Positions 38,476-46,337 of a DNA stretch of 46,337 nucleotides are shown one piece after another; the first letter of the stretch is position 1; each line of letters begins with the position of its first letter. Under the pieces are notes generated by a model. That model saw only the letters and a program-made list of their open reading frames with translations. It had not been told where the DNA came from and did no database searches. Both the position numbers and the translations under genes were made by a program. Source of the stretch: Burkholderiaceae bacterium (GTDB taxonomy: Bacteria; Pseudomonadota; Gammaproteobacteria; Burkholderiales; Burkholderiaceae_E); assembly GCA_024643785.1 (NCBI GenBank), contig JAHEMI010000008.1, forward strand, positions 3,941 through 50,277, given 5' to 3'.

Positions 38476-38931
38476 CTACTTGCTTTTGAAGTCGTCGTGG
38501 CAGGTCTTGCAGGTCTTGGCCGTGGCGCCGAACGCCACCTTGATCTGGTCCATGTTGCCGCTGGCAGCAGCCTGGGCCAGCGCCGCTGCGGCCTTGCCGG
38601 CGTCGTCACCTGCCGACTTGAACTTGCCCGTATCGAGCCAGATGTCGGCCTTGGCCTTGGTGGGCGCGCCGGCTTCGGTGCCCGGGCCATAACCGTCCCA
38701 TGGCATCTGCAACAATTGCGAAAGGAAGGTGGCGCTGCGCGCAAAATCGTCCTTGTTGTAGGGTTTGTCACCCCTGACCTGGGCGGCCATGTTGCCCAGG
38801 TGCCAGCCCTGTGCCCGCATCACGCCCTGGCGATACTGGATGGCGCGTTCGGCGGCGCTTTGAGCGTAGGCACCAAACGACAGGCTGGCCAGTAGTGCCG
38901 TCGCGGCGATGATCTTGTATTTCCGGTGCAT
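38476..38931 (-). CDS. cytochrome c-prime
   Basis: A 151-residue periplasmic cytochrome. The signal peptide (1-23, ending GAYA) is followed by a four-helix bundle sequence and a C-terminal heme motif CKTCH (Cys141, Cys144, His145). The single C-terminal heme site in a helix-bundle protein is diagnostic. Cytochromes c-prime bind nitric oxide and are linked to nitrosative-stress defence in denitrifiers; here that role is inferred. The neighbour is a b561 gene. Confidence 0.94.
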   Translation of the reverse strand: MHRKYKIIAATALLASLSFGAYAQSAAERAIQYRQGVMRAQGWHLGNMAAQVRGDKPYNKDDFARSATFLSQLLQMPWDGYGPGTEAGAPTKAKADIWLDTGKFKSAGDDAGKAAAALAQAAASGNMDQIKVAFGATAKTCKTCHDDFKSK

Positions 38932-39051
38932 GGAGGTCTCCGAGTAGGTGGGGTTTGGCGATGGTCAGGCGCGCTGGGATTATTCGATATTTCCCAGTTC
39001 CGGCCGCGAATCTGCCTTGTTCATTCATGGGTACTGCCGGTGTGGCAGCGC

Positions 39052-39996
39052 TCAGAGCAGCCTGGCAAACACCATCGCGATCGTGAGCAGGACGCCGTGA
39101 GCCGTTGCAGCGGCGATCGTCATGGGCAGTGCCGGAGCGAGTTGCGCCGGGCTGTTCGCATGGGCAAAGAGAATCCTCGTCGCCCTGAACGTCACAATCG
39201 CTGGTGCCAAGGCAATGAGTGTCGGCCAGGGAAGCACGCCCTGGGCAACGGCGCCGGCGAGCCACAGGTAGCCCGCGCCAGCGAGCAGCGGATAACCCCA
39301 GCGCGCCTGTTCAGTGGGCAGGCGCACTACCCAGTGGCGCTTGCCCGCTGCCGCATCCGCGGCGCGATCCGGAAACTGGTTGATATAGAGAATGCAGACG
39401 ACCAGCAGCGCAAAGCTCAGGTCCGCGGCCAGCGGCAACGCGGCCAGTTCGGCGCGCTGCACGAAGTCGGCCCCCAATGCCACGACCAGGAAGCCGATCA
39501 GCAGGCAGGCTTCGCCCAGGCCGCGGCTGTTGAGTGCAATCGGTGGGGCCGAGTACGCCCAGCCGATCAGGAGCCCGGTCGCCCCGATCAGCAGCAGGGC
39601 GGCGCCCGATTGCGCGGTCAGCCAAAAGCCGGCGATCATCGTCGCCACCAGCAAGGCAATGCCGTAGGCCAGCGTCTGGGGAGGGGTCAAGATGCCGTTC
39701 TGGATGAAGCGACTGCCGCCGGTGTAGGGATAGATCCGTTCGGCATTGGCGCCATCGGTGCCGCTCATGGCGTCGTAGTAATCGTTAAGGACGTTGAATC
39801 CGCCCTGGGCGACGGCGATGAAGAGCAGGGTGATGATCGCGCTCAGGGGGTGCAGCAGGATGCCGCTGGCGTAGGCCGATGCCAGGCCGATCACTCCCGA
39901 GAGCACGGTCACAGTGACGAACGGCGGCCGGGTTGCCAGGAAATAACGCAATACCGGATTGCCCAACCCGGCGACGTCAGGTTCGATAGCTGGAAT
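39052..39996 (-). CDS. MenA/UbiA-type prenyltransferase, possible ATT start
   Basis: A membrane prenyltransferase with about eight hydrophobic helices. The two Asp-rich motifs are NVLNDYYDAMSGTD and DRAADAAAG, the NDxxD/DxxxD pattern of MenA-like enzymes that attach a polyprenyl chain to an aromatic acid. The conventional start is TTG 39966 (304 residues), but it lacks a ribosome site. AAGGAG (40008-40003) lies six bases before an in-frame ATT at 39996, and no ATG, GTG or TTG lies upstream in the frame, so ATT may be the true start (314 residues). The acceptor is not known; the organism likely uses ubiquinone, so it may act on another ring. Confidence 0.8.
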   Translation of the reverse strand: MPAIEPDVAGLGNPVLRYFLATRPPFVTVTVLSGVIGLASAYASGILLHPLSAIITLLFIAVAQGGFNVLNDYYDAMSGTDGANAERIYPYTGGSRFIQNGILTPPQTLAYGIALLVATMIAGFWLTAQSGAALLLIGATGLLIGWAYSAPPIALNSRGLGEACLLIGFLVVALGADFVQRAELAALPLAADLSFALLVVCILYINQFPDRAADAAAGKRHWVVRLPTEQARWGYPLLAGAGYLWLAGAVAQGVLPWPTLIALAPAIVTFRATRILFAHANSPAQLAPALPMTIAAATAHGVLLTIAMVFARLL

Positions 39997-40019
39997 GGCG
40001 AACTCCTTGGCGCAGTTGT

Positions 40020-40150
40020 AAAAAATAGCTAGAAAACAGTCACTTGGCTAATATATTTAAAGTTATTGATTAATATATGCCGAGCCTGATCTCAGCATAT
40101 GTTGGCAAGGCCATGATCTGGCGCCGGTCGGCCCGGCGGCTCAGTACACC
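40020..40150. other. AT-rich intergenic region with imperfect palindrome
   Basis: This region is strongly AT-rich in an otherwise GC-rich segment. An inverted repeat ATATGCCGAG (40075-40084) and CTCAGCATAT (40091-40100) matches at nine of ten positions with a six-base spacer. It lies between the 3' end of the PCuAC gene and the start of the prenyltransferase gene, both on the minus strand, so it could hold the prenyltransferase promoter and an operator. No T tract supports a terminator. No regulator is identified. Confidence 0.5.
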
Positions 40151-40612
40151 CTATTTCCTGGGCATCGCCCCCCTGCCGCCCGCGTTGAGTGCCCGTGCCG
40201 TGGCCTTCACTTCCACGCTGCTGCGCTGGTGATCCTGTCCTTCGATTACCAGGGTGATCGGAATCACGTCCCCGGCCTTGATCTGCGACTTGAGGTTGAT
40301 CAGCATCAGGTGGTAGCCGCCGGGCCGGAGATCAACGCCTTTGCCAGCCGGGATCTCGATCCCGGCGACGGGCGTCATCTTCATGACGTTGTTGTCCATG
40401 CTCATGCGATGCAGTTCAACCGCGTCCGCAACCGGCGTGGTGGCGGAAACCAGCCGCGCGTCGGTGGACGAGTCGAGGTGCATGAACGCGCCGGTGATGC
40501 TTTGCTGGGCAACCGTCGCCCGGACCCAGGCATCGACCGCCTTTACCTGGGCAAGTGCGTGGGAACTGGCGAACATCGCCAGCGTCATGGCCAGCAGGTA
40601 TCTCGACTTCAT
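40151..40612 (-). CDS. periplasmic copper chaperone PCuAC
   Basis: A 153-residue exported protein (signal about 1-22, ending AHALAQ in effect). The Cu(I) site has His68 and Met70 (HRM), Met72, Met77 and Met79, then His101 and Met103 (YHLM), the known H(M)X10MX21HXM arrangement. PCuAC passes copper to the CuA or CuB site of cytochrome oxidase together with Sco. The Sco gene is 14 bases upstream on the same strand, which supports a copper-insertion operon. Confidence 0.93.
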   Translation of the reverse strand: MKSRYLLAMTLAMFASSHALAQVKAVDAWVRATVAQQSITGAFMHLDSSTDARLVSATTPVADAVELHRMSMDNNVMKMTPVAGIEIPAGKGVDLRPGGYHLMLINLKSQIKAGDVIPITLVIEGQDHQRSSVEVKATARALNAGGRGAMPRK

Positions 40613-40626
40613 GCTCGTGGGTTCCG

Positions 40627-41217
40627 TCAGGAAGCTTCGCGCATCAGGTTGCGCAAGTCCGAGACCAGGGCTTCGGCGCCGAGCGTGTGCTGCTCGACCA
40701 GCCGCATCCGGCCGCTCGGGTCGAACACGTAGGTCAGGGCGGTGTGATTGACGATATAAGTGCTGCCCGTCGGGACTTTTTCGAAGAACACCTTGAATTC
40801 CTTGGCGACCCTGCCGGTCTCTTCGGCGTCGCCGTACAGCCCGAGGAAGTCGGGATCGAACGCCCCGGTGTAGCTGCGCAGCAGTTCCGGCTTGTCGCGC
40901 TCCGGGTCGACGGTCACCAGAATCACCTGGACCTTGGCGCCGTCGCGGCCGAGCAACCGGCGCACGTCGACGGCGCGCGCGAGCGCTGTCGGGCAGACGT
41001 CCGGGCAGGTCGTATAGCCGAAGAACAGCATCACGTACTTGCCGCGAAAATCGGCCAGCTTGCGAACCGCGCCGTCGGGGTCACGGAGCGAGAAATCCCG
41101 CCCCCAGTCGGCACCGGTCACGTCGATGCCGTTGAACTGCGGCGCCTCCTTGCTGCAACCGGCGACCAGCAGCGCCACAACCAGGACCCAAACCCTCAAA
41201 ATCGTTGCCAATTGCAT
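40627..41217 (-). CDS. Sco1/SenC-family copper chaperone lipoprotein
   Basis: A 196-residue Sco protein. The signal ends in LLVAGC with Cys21 as the lipidation site, so it is a lipoprotein. The thioredoxin-like domain has Cys71 and Cys75 (TCPDVCP) and the distal ligand His158 (VNHTA), all three Cu ligands. Sco assembles the CuA site of cytochrome c oxidase with PCuAC, encoded directly downstream. A DUF1847 protein is encoded just upstream, on the same strand. Confidence 0.95.
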   Translation of the reverse strand: MQLATILRVWVLVVALLVAGCSKEAPQFNGIDVTGADWGRDFSLRDPDGAVRKLADFRGKYVMLFFGYTTCPDVCPTALARAVDVRRLLGRDGAKVQVILVTVDPERDKPELLRSYTGAFDPDFLGLYGDAEETGRVAKEFKVFFEKVPTGSTYIVNHTALTYVFDPSGRMRLVEQHTLGAEALVSDLRNLMREAS

Positions 41218-41238
41218 TCCCCGTCGGTCGCGCCGGTA

Positions 41239-41937
41239 CTATTTGTCGCGCTTGCCGCCACCGGGCTTGGTGGGCAGTTTGGCCGGCTTGTGCGGCCCCC
41301 AGACCCGGCTGAAGTAGGTGTCGGCGAGGTGCAGCGCACCGACTGGATTGTGCGCCAGGACGCGGTCCTTGGTTACCAGTGTCGTGACCAGGCCCTCGCT
41401 GTGACGGATGAACAGGCTGTCGTGCCCGACGCACAGCCCCATGATCACGTTCAATTCGCAGCCGGCGCGATTGAGCAGCTGGGCCTGCGAAATGGGATTG
41501 CACATCGGCTCGAACGTGCCGGGCCGGATCTTCTCCTCGTCCTTGAGGCCAATCTCCTCCTTGGGGACGCCGCCGTTCTTGCACGCGATCGAAGTGACTT
41601 CCAGCCCGTGGCTCTCGAGGATGGCGCTGAACACCCGCGACAGATCGACGAACGAGATGCACATCGCGATGCCAACCTTGCGAAACCCCATCCTGGTGGC
41701 AAACTTGCAGATCTCCTCGACCCGCGACCACTGGCAGTAGCCTTCGCTCTCGATAATGGCCGCCGTCTGCGACACCTTCATGGTGAACGGGTCAGCGTAC
41801 GACTCCCAGGCCCCGGATACTCCCTCGGGATCCACCTTGGAGGGGCAGAAGCCAGGTCCGCGCTCATCCCCTTCGCCCTGGCGGCAGGCGCGCACCGTAC
41901 TCGGGCAGTATGCGCAACCCGGGGTGTCATAGCTCAT
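41239..41937 (-). CDS. DUF1847 cysteine-rich putative metal-binding protein
   Basis: A 232-residue cytoplasmic protein. ATG 41937 has GGAG seven bases upstream; an earlier ATG at 41958 lacks one. It has eleven cysteines (8, 11, 18, 31, 68, 77, 93, 119, 146, 160, 169). The first four, in GCAYCPSTVRACRQ and GFCPSK, form a probable metal or Fe-S site. The family is DUF1847, whose role is unknown. It lies 21 bases upstream of the Sco gene on the same strand, so it may be cotranscribed with the copper cluster. Confidence 0.85.
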   Translation of the reverse strand: MSYDTPGCAYCPSTVRACRQGEGDERGPGFCPSKVDPEGVSGAWESYADPFTMKVSQTAAIIESEGYCQWSRVEEICKFATRMGFRKVGIAMCISFVDLSRVFSAILESHGLEVTSIACKNGGVPKEEIGLKDEEKIRPGTFEPMCNPISQAQLLNRAGCELNVIMGLCVGHDSLFIRHSEGLVTTLVTKDRVLAHNPVGALHLADTYFSRVWGPHKPAKLPTKPGGGKRDK

Positions 41938-42032
41938 GCTCGATCTCCATCCCTGCATCTGGCGGCTCGACGCGCCGCGAACAGTGTTAATGTTATCTGA
42001 ATCGCCTGATTTGCCACCATAGGAAACGAACC

Positions 42033-42995
<963 letters not shown>

Positions 42996-42999
42996 CGAC

Positions 43000-43512
43000 T
43001 CAGTGCCCGAGAGTCTCCCGGGCGACGCTCATCGTGGGCCGGTTGACCAGGGTCTGATACACCACGCAGTAGCGCTCGGTCAGGCGCAACAGCGTGGCCA
43101 ACTCGTCATCCGAGGCGTCGGTGTCGAGCGTGAATTTGAGGCGAATGTTCTTGAAGCCGACCGGCGCATCCTTGGCCACTCCCATGGTGCCCCGGACGTC
43201 GAGGTCGCCCTCGGCATGCAATGACGCGTCGCGCAGCTCGATGCCCAGTGCCGTGGCGACTGCGTTGAGCGTGACCCCAGCGCACGCTACCAGTGCTTCG
43301 AGCAGCATGTCGCCCGAGCAGGCGCTAAGCCCATTGCCGCCGGTGGCCGGATGCAGCCCAGCGACCACCAGCGCCTTGCCGGTTTCGACGCTGCAGCTGA
43401 TGCCTTCGCCGATGCGACCCCTGGCGCTCAGCGTGATCAACGCCGCGTCCGGCGCCTGCCGATACTTGTCCTTCAGTGGCGCCTGGGCCGCGCGCAACTC
43501 AGCTGCCTTCAT
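43000..43512 (-). CDS. OsmC/Ohr-family peroxide-reducing protein
   Basis: A 170-residue OsmC-family protein. The two catalytic-type cysteines are Cys77 (LVACAGVTLNAVA) and Cys149 (RYCVVYQTL), spaced as in peroxidase members, which reduce organic hydroperoxides. Extra cysteines at 40 and 65 are less usual. It ends four bases after the convergent DUF808 stop and lies 33 bases downstream of the mini oxidase-like gene on the same strand. Confidence 0.9.
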   Translation of the reverse strand: MKAAELRAAQAPLKDKYRQAPDAALITLSARGRIGEGISCSVETGKALVVAGLHPATGGNGLSACSGDMLLEALVACAGVTLNAVATALGIELRDASLHAEGDLDVRGTMGVAKDAPVGFKNIRLKFTLDTDASDDELATLLRLTERYCVVYQTLVNRPTMSVARETLGH

Positions 43513-43545
43513 GGCCGGATCCTCACATCTGATGTTGACTAAGTG

Positions 43546-43920
43546 CTACTTCTGGCCAACACCCGTGAATTTCCAGAGATTGATCGCGAAGCACAGGAAA
43601 CCGATCGCGATCGCCAGTGAGGAGGCCGCCAGTATCGGTCCGGCGGCAGTGTTTCCGGTCACCTCCATGGTCAGGGTGGCCATCTGGATCGGCAACGCGA
43701 TGTTGTATACCCAGAAGTGGAACTTTGCCAGCCGGGTTTCTGCCGCTGCCGGGGCGCTGCGGTACCACAGCCCGAACAGGCCCATGCTCGCCCAGCCAAG
43801 CAGGTTGATGTGGGCATGCACCGGCCGCAAGGTGAAATCCATGGTCGCACCCATGACATTGCCAATGATCACCCCCAACACTATGTAGATCACTGCCAGA
43901 CGCAAGAACCGATTGCCCAT
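43546..43920 (-). CDS. small heme-copper-oxidase-subunit-I-like membrane protein
   Basis: A 124-residue protein with four hydrophobic helices (about 6-24, 35-53, 70-90, 95-115). ATG 43920 has GGAGG five bases upstream. The segment VHAHINLLGWASMGLFGL (His35, His37) resembles the helix that carries two heme-ligand histidines in cbb3 oxidase and nitric oxide reductase subunit I. No other catalytic ligands are present, so it cannot be a complete oxidase. Similar short proteins are found in betaproteobacteria and are often called cytochrome c oxidase; the function is unknown. Confidence 0.8.
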   Translation of the reverse strand: MGNRFLRLAVIYIVLGVIIGNVMGATMDFTLRPVHAHINLLGWASMGLFGLWYRSAPAAAETRLAKFHFWVYNIALPIQMATLTMEVTGNTAAGPILAASSLAIAIGFLCFAINLWKFTGVGQK

Positions 43921-44098
43921 GTTGACCTCCCAAGCGTTTGCAGCGCGCCAGCGGCGCTGGCGCCGTCAATCCAGTGTTTGCCCGGGGAAGTCTATGCTCA
44001 GTAATCGGCTCTGCCGCGATATCCGCATCGCGCGTCAGGTTTCGGGCGGTGTGCCCGGTGGAGCGCCAGGTTGCTGGCGCCAGGCCACACGCCTGTCG
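43921..44098. other. intergenic region with nothing recognised
   Basis: A 178-base gap between two minus-strand genes. A short inverted repeat of GCGCCAG/CTGGCGC type occurs near 43946-43962 (CGCGCCAGCGGCGCTGGCG) and could end transcription of the upstream lipoprotein gene, but no T tract follows. No other gene or site is seen. Confidence 0.3.
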
Positions 44099-44668
44099 CT
44101 ATTCCTTGATCCTGGCGCTCAACGCGATCTTCTCGACCTGGGCCGAGTGCTGGGCGAAGAATCCCAGCCTCGGTGCCATGTAGATCATCGCGAAGAGCTC
44201 GCCTTTGCTCACGGTGCCCCAACCGACTCCGGTGAGGATCACGTTGTCCATCTTCCGGATCATGTTGTATTCGAAGTGAAAGCCCTTGAGGCCGCCAAAG
44301 ATCGCCGGCTCGAGCTTGGTGAGCGTGAAAGTCGAGCCGTCGCGGGTCAACATGCCCTCGAACATGGTGACGATCTCGTCCGGCTGCATCGTCGCCCGGA
44401 AGGCGAAATTCCTGATCTTGCCGTACGACTTGGAATGAACCAGTGCGCCGTCCTTGATGCCGGTGTACAGAAGGAGCTGGTCGAGCGGCAACCCTTCCAT
44501 GGTCCAGGTCTGAGCCGGTCCGAGATCAGGCGCAGTGAGGTGATTCCACGGACCCTCGATGGTTACAGTGAGCCGCTCGCCAAGGCCATGGCTGCCGCTG
44601 TCGACCTTGGCCATGGAGACGCATCCGGCGAGAATCGTTGCACAAAGAATTACTGCCAGTTTCTTCAT
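44099..44668 (-). CDS. lipoprotein of unknown function
   Basis: A 189-residue lipoprotein starting MKKLAVILCATILAGC, with Cys16 as the lipidation site. ATG 44668 overlaps the stop of the M48 protease gene by four bases (ATGA), so the two are translationally linked. The body is a mixed alpha/beta sequence without recognised motifs; I cannot name a family. Its tight linkage to a periplasmic protease suggests an envelope role. Confidence 0.85.
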   Translation of the reverse strand: MKKLAVILCATILAGCVSMAKVDSGSHGLGERLTVTIEGPWNHLTAPDLGPAQTWTMEGLPLDQLLLYTGIKDGALVHSKSYGKIRNFAFRATMQPDEIVTMFEGMLTRDGSTFTLTKLEPAIFGGLKGFHFEYNMIRKMDNVILTGVGWGTVSKGELFAMIYMAPRLGFFAQHSAQVEKIALSARIKE

Positions 44669-45819
44669 TTGCCGAGCTCCTCGACGTAGGTCCTGATCAT
44701 CGGGGCATCGGGCGCGCCCGGTGCCAGTTCGAGATAACGCTGGAAACTGTTGCGGGCCTGCTCTGGTGCGCCGCGCTGGCGGTAGATCAGGGCCATGGTG
44801 CGGTGAGTCTCGGGAGGCTCGGTGCCCTGAGCCGACGCTGCCTTGAGATCGGCCAGCGCCAGGTCGAGATCCTGGTCTTTGGCGCGTCGGCGGTAGACTT
44901 CGCCGCGCGCGACCAGCAAGTCCACATCTGCCGGTGAATTGCCCAGCATGCGGGTCAGCAGCACCAGGCTCTCCTCGTGCTGGCCGCGCTTGATCTCGTC
45001 CTTGAGCCACTGCCCGCGCAATGGCGCGACTCTCGCCCGCCAGGTTTCCTGGTTGGTCACGCCGCCCGGCAACGTCGTTGCGAGCGTCGCCAGGGTCTCC
45101 ATGCGCTCGGCAGCGCCGGGATGGGTGGCAAACATCGGCGTCGATGTCTCGCCGGCGCCGTCCGGGCGCGCCTTGATCTCGGCAAACAGGTTTCCCCAGA
45201 CTTTGGAAGCTTCGGCCGCGTCGTAGCCCGCCTGGTGCATCAGGCTCACCCCGATGCGGTCGGCATCGCGCTCCTGGTCACGCGAGTAGCTGAACATTCC
45301 GGCCAGGACTGCCAATTGCCCCAGGGCGCCAACGGCGCCGAAGATGCCGATGAATTGCCCGAAGGCCGACGCCGACTTGGTGTCGCGCAGCCGTGCGAGC
45401 GTGTGGCGCTCCACGTAGTGGCCGATCTCGTGGGCCAGCACTGCCGCCAGCTGGGCTTCATTCTCCATGCGCAGCATGAGTCCGCTCCAGACCTGCATCA
45501 TGCCGTTGGGGGCCATGCTGGCGTTGAAGAGCGGCGTGCGCACCAGATGCACGCGGATGTCGGGGCAGTGCTCGGTGCCGAGGTGGCAGGCCATGGACTG
45601 CACGTAATCATGGAGCGTCTTGTCGTGGATGGCGAACGGGCTGCGGCGCAACCTGGTTTCGGCGCGATCCATCATCGCCCACAGTCCACCTTCGTCGGTG
45701 GCGAGCTCCGGTCGCGCGAAGCGCTGCGGCATCTGCCAATCCGCCTGGGCCTTTGCCCCGAGCGCCCACAATGCCGCACAGCAGGCGCATCCTCCGGTGA
45801 TGAAATCCCTGCGCTTCAC
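44665..45819 (-). CDS. M48-family metalloprotease with TPR tail, exported
   Basis: A 384-residue periplasmic zinc protease of the BepA type. The start is GTG 45819, overlapping the upstream stop by four bases. The N-terminus MKRRDFITGG has a twin-arginine motif and a Cys-rich stretch (Cys11, Cys13, Cys14) before a hydrophobic run. The zinc motif is HEIGH (His130, Glu131, His134); DQERDADRIG likely supplies the third ligand. Residues about 280-375 read as TPR repeats. BepA-like proteases clear misassembled outer membrane proteins. It is the middle gene of a three-gene operon. Confidence 0.92.
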   Translation of the reverse strand: MKRRDFITGGCACCAALWALGAKAQADWQMPQRFARPELATDEGGLWAMMDRAETRLRRSPFAIHDKTLHDYVQSMACHLGTEHCPDIRVHLVRTPLFNASMAPNGMMQVWSGLMLRMENEAQLAAVLAHEIGHYVERHTLARLRDTKSASAFGQFIGIFGAVGALGQLAVLAGMFSYSRDQERDADRIGVSLMHQAGYDAAEASKVWGNLFAEIKARPDGAGETSTPMFATHPGAAERMETLATLATTLPGGVTNQETWRARVAPLRGQWLKDEIKRGQHEESLVLLTRMLGNSPADVDLLVARGEVYRRRAKDQDLDLALADLKAASAQGTEPPETHRTMALIYRQRGAPEQARNSFQRYLELAPGAPDAPMIRTYVEELGK

Positions 45820-46337
45820 TTGGTTACGGGAAAATCCTCGAGCATTGCGTCGAGGGTTTCACGGGCCGCCTCCTGCTTGCGCAAATCGCCCGACATGCGG
45901 GCGAGCCGGTTGAACCACAGTACCCGGCCGGTATTCAGATCGACCAGTGATGCATAGCCAACCTGGACGCCTCCCCCAACTCCCACCCCGGCCAGCGCGA
46001 ACAGGAACATCGTGGCCTTGCGTTCGCTGCTGGCGTAGCTGTCGCGGATCCAGCTGAAAAAGGCGTAGTCAGCGCCGGTCTTCTGTTTGATGGCCCGCAC
46101 CGATTGGCCCATCGACCAGTCGAGCTTGCCGGCCTTGGTCGGCAGGTTCATGTCGCCCGAGCCGAAATGGTGGAACGAGATCGCCCGTGCGACTGCGGCG
46201 TGGAGCGCGTTGATCTCTGCGAGGTCGTCAGTGTCATTCTCGCTGACCAGGACCGATTGAATGCCGAGTCTGGCCCGCCTTTCATCCAGCGCGGCTCTGA
46301 AGTACTCGGTGGCCGCGGCGGTCCAGTCGGCCTTGGG
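45816..46337 (-). CDS. hypothetical protein, 5' end cut by the window edge
   Basis: The reading frame is open from the window edge (46337) to the TGA at 45816, giving 173 residues with the N-terminus missing. An internal ATG at 46151 is not preceded by a ribosome site and conserved-looking sequence continues upstream (EYFRAALDERRARLG), so the gene starts outside the window. A Gly/Val-rich hydrophobic stretch (LFALAGVGVGGGVQVGYASL) is followed by VDLNTGRVLWFNRLA. The stop overlaps the M48 GTG by four bases. I do not recognise the family. Confidence 0.8.
   Translation of the reverse strand, partial: PKADWTAAATEYFRAALDERRARLGIQSVLVSENDTDDLAEINALHAAVARAISFHHFGSGDMNLPTKAGKLDWSMGQSVRAIKQKTGADYAFFSWIRDSYASSERKATMFLFALAGVGVGGGVQVGYASLVDLNTGRVLWFNRLARMSGDLRKQEAARETLDAMLEDFPVTK

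Overview
This is a GC-rich, gene-dense chromosomal segment of a Gram-negative bacterium, most likely a betaproteobacterium of the Rhodocyclales type (Accumulibacter, Dechloromonas or Azoarcus relatives). That placement is inference, from the gene order dapA-bamC, cysS-glycosylase-accA-tilS-lysC-tRNA-Ser and from the redox gene content; no rRNA is present to confirm it. Outer-membrane genes (bamC, lpxH, several lipoproteins) fix the Gram-negative envelope. Coding density is close to complete, no gap exceeds 300 bases, and no insertion sequence, integrase, prophage or CRISPR array was seen.

Layout. 1-4.2 kb: dapA, bamC, a WalJ-like metallo-hydrolase, a strong bidirectional terminator, a tiny Ala/Pro-rich lipoprotein and a SlyD-like prolyl isomerase. 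4.2-9.8 kb (minus): mutS, an SLC13-type permease with RCK_C domains, and suhB. 9.8-12.6 kb (plus): trmJ, an isolated prpF-like isomerase and cysE. 12.7-14.8 kb (minus): lpxH, a periplasmic cyclophilin and a TPR protein. 14.9-21 kb (plus): cysS with an unusual Cys-rich insert, a DNA glycosylase, accA, tilS, lysC with a good sigma-70 promoter, and tRNA-Ser(GCU).

21.1-28.8 kb is the most interesting block: an NfnA-like and an NfnB/GltD-like flavoprotein, a fused gamma-alpha and a beta subunit of a 2-oxoacid:ferredoxin oxidoreductase, then a 740-residue protein that by eye resembles part of a pyruvate:ferredoxin oxidoreductase and ends in a single-cluster ferredoxin-like motif. A hairpin with a GCGA loop and a T-rich tail follows. 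The five genes plausibly oxidise a 2-oxoacid, reduce ferredoxin and exchange electrons with NAD(P)H.

28.8-32.8 kb: a 72-residue orphan, a SlyB-type glycine-zipper lipoprotein, and a Spy/CpxP-like periplasmic protein built on 27-base repeats, divergent from an OmpR-type two-component pair whose sensor carries a similar Met/Gly/Pro tract. 32.8-38.9 kb: a CxxC carboxymuconolactone-decarboxylase-family protein overlapping gshA, a PanE-type reductase, YaeQ, a DODA-type dioxygenase overlapping a cytochrome b561, and cytochrome c-prime. 39-46.3 kb: a MenA/UbiA prenyltransferase that may start at ATT, a copper cluster (PCuAC, Sco) next to a Cys-rich DUF1847 protein, DUF808, OsmC, a mini heme-copper-oxidase-like membrane protein, and an operon of a lipoprotein, an M48 protease and a protein cut by the right edge. 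All family calls come from reading translations and motifs; no database search was run.
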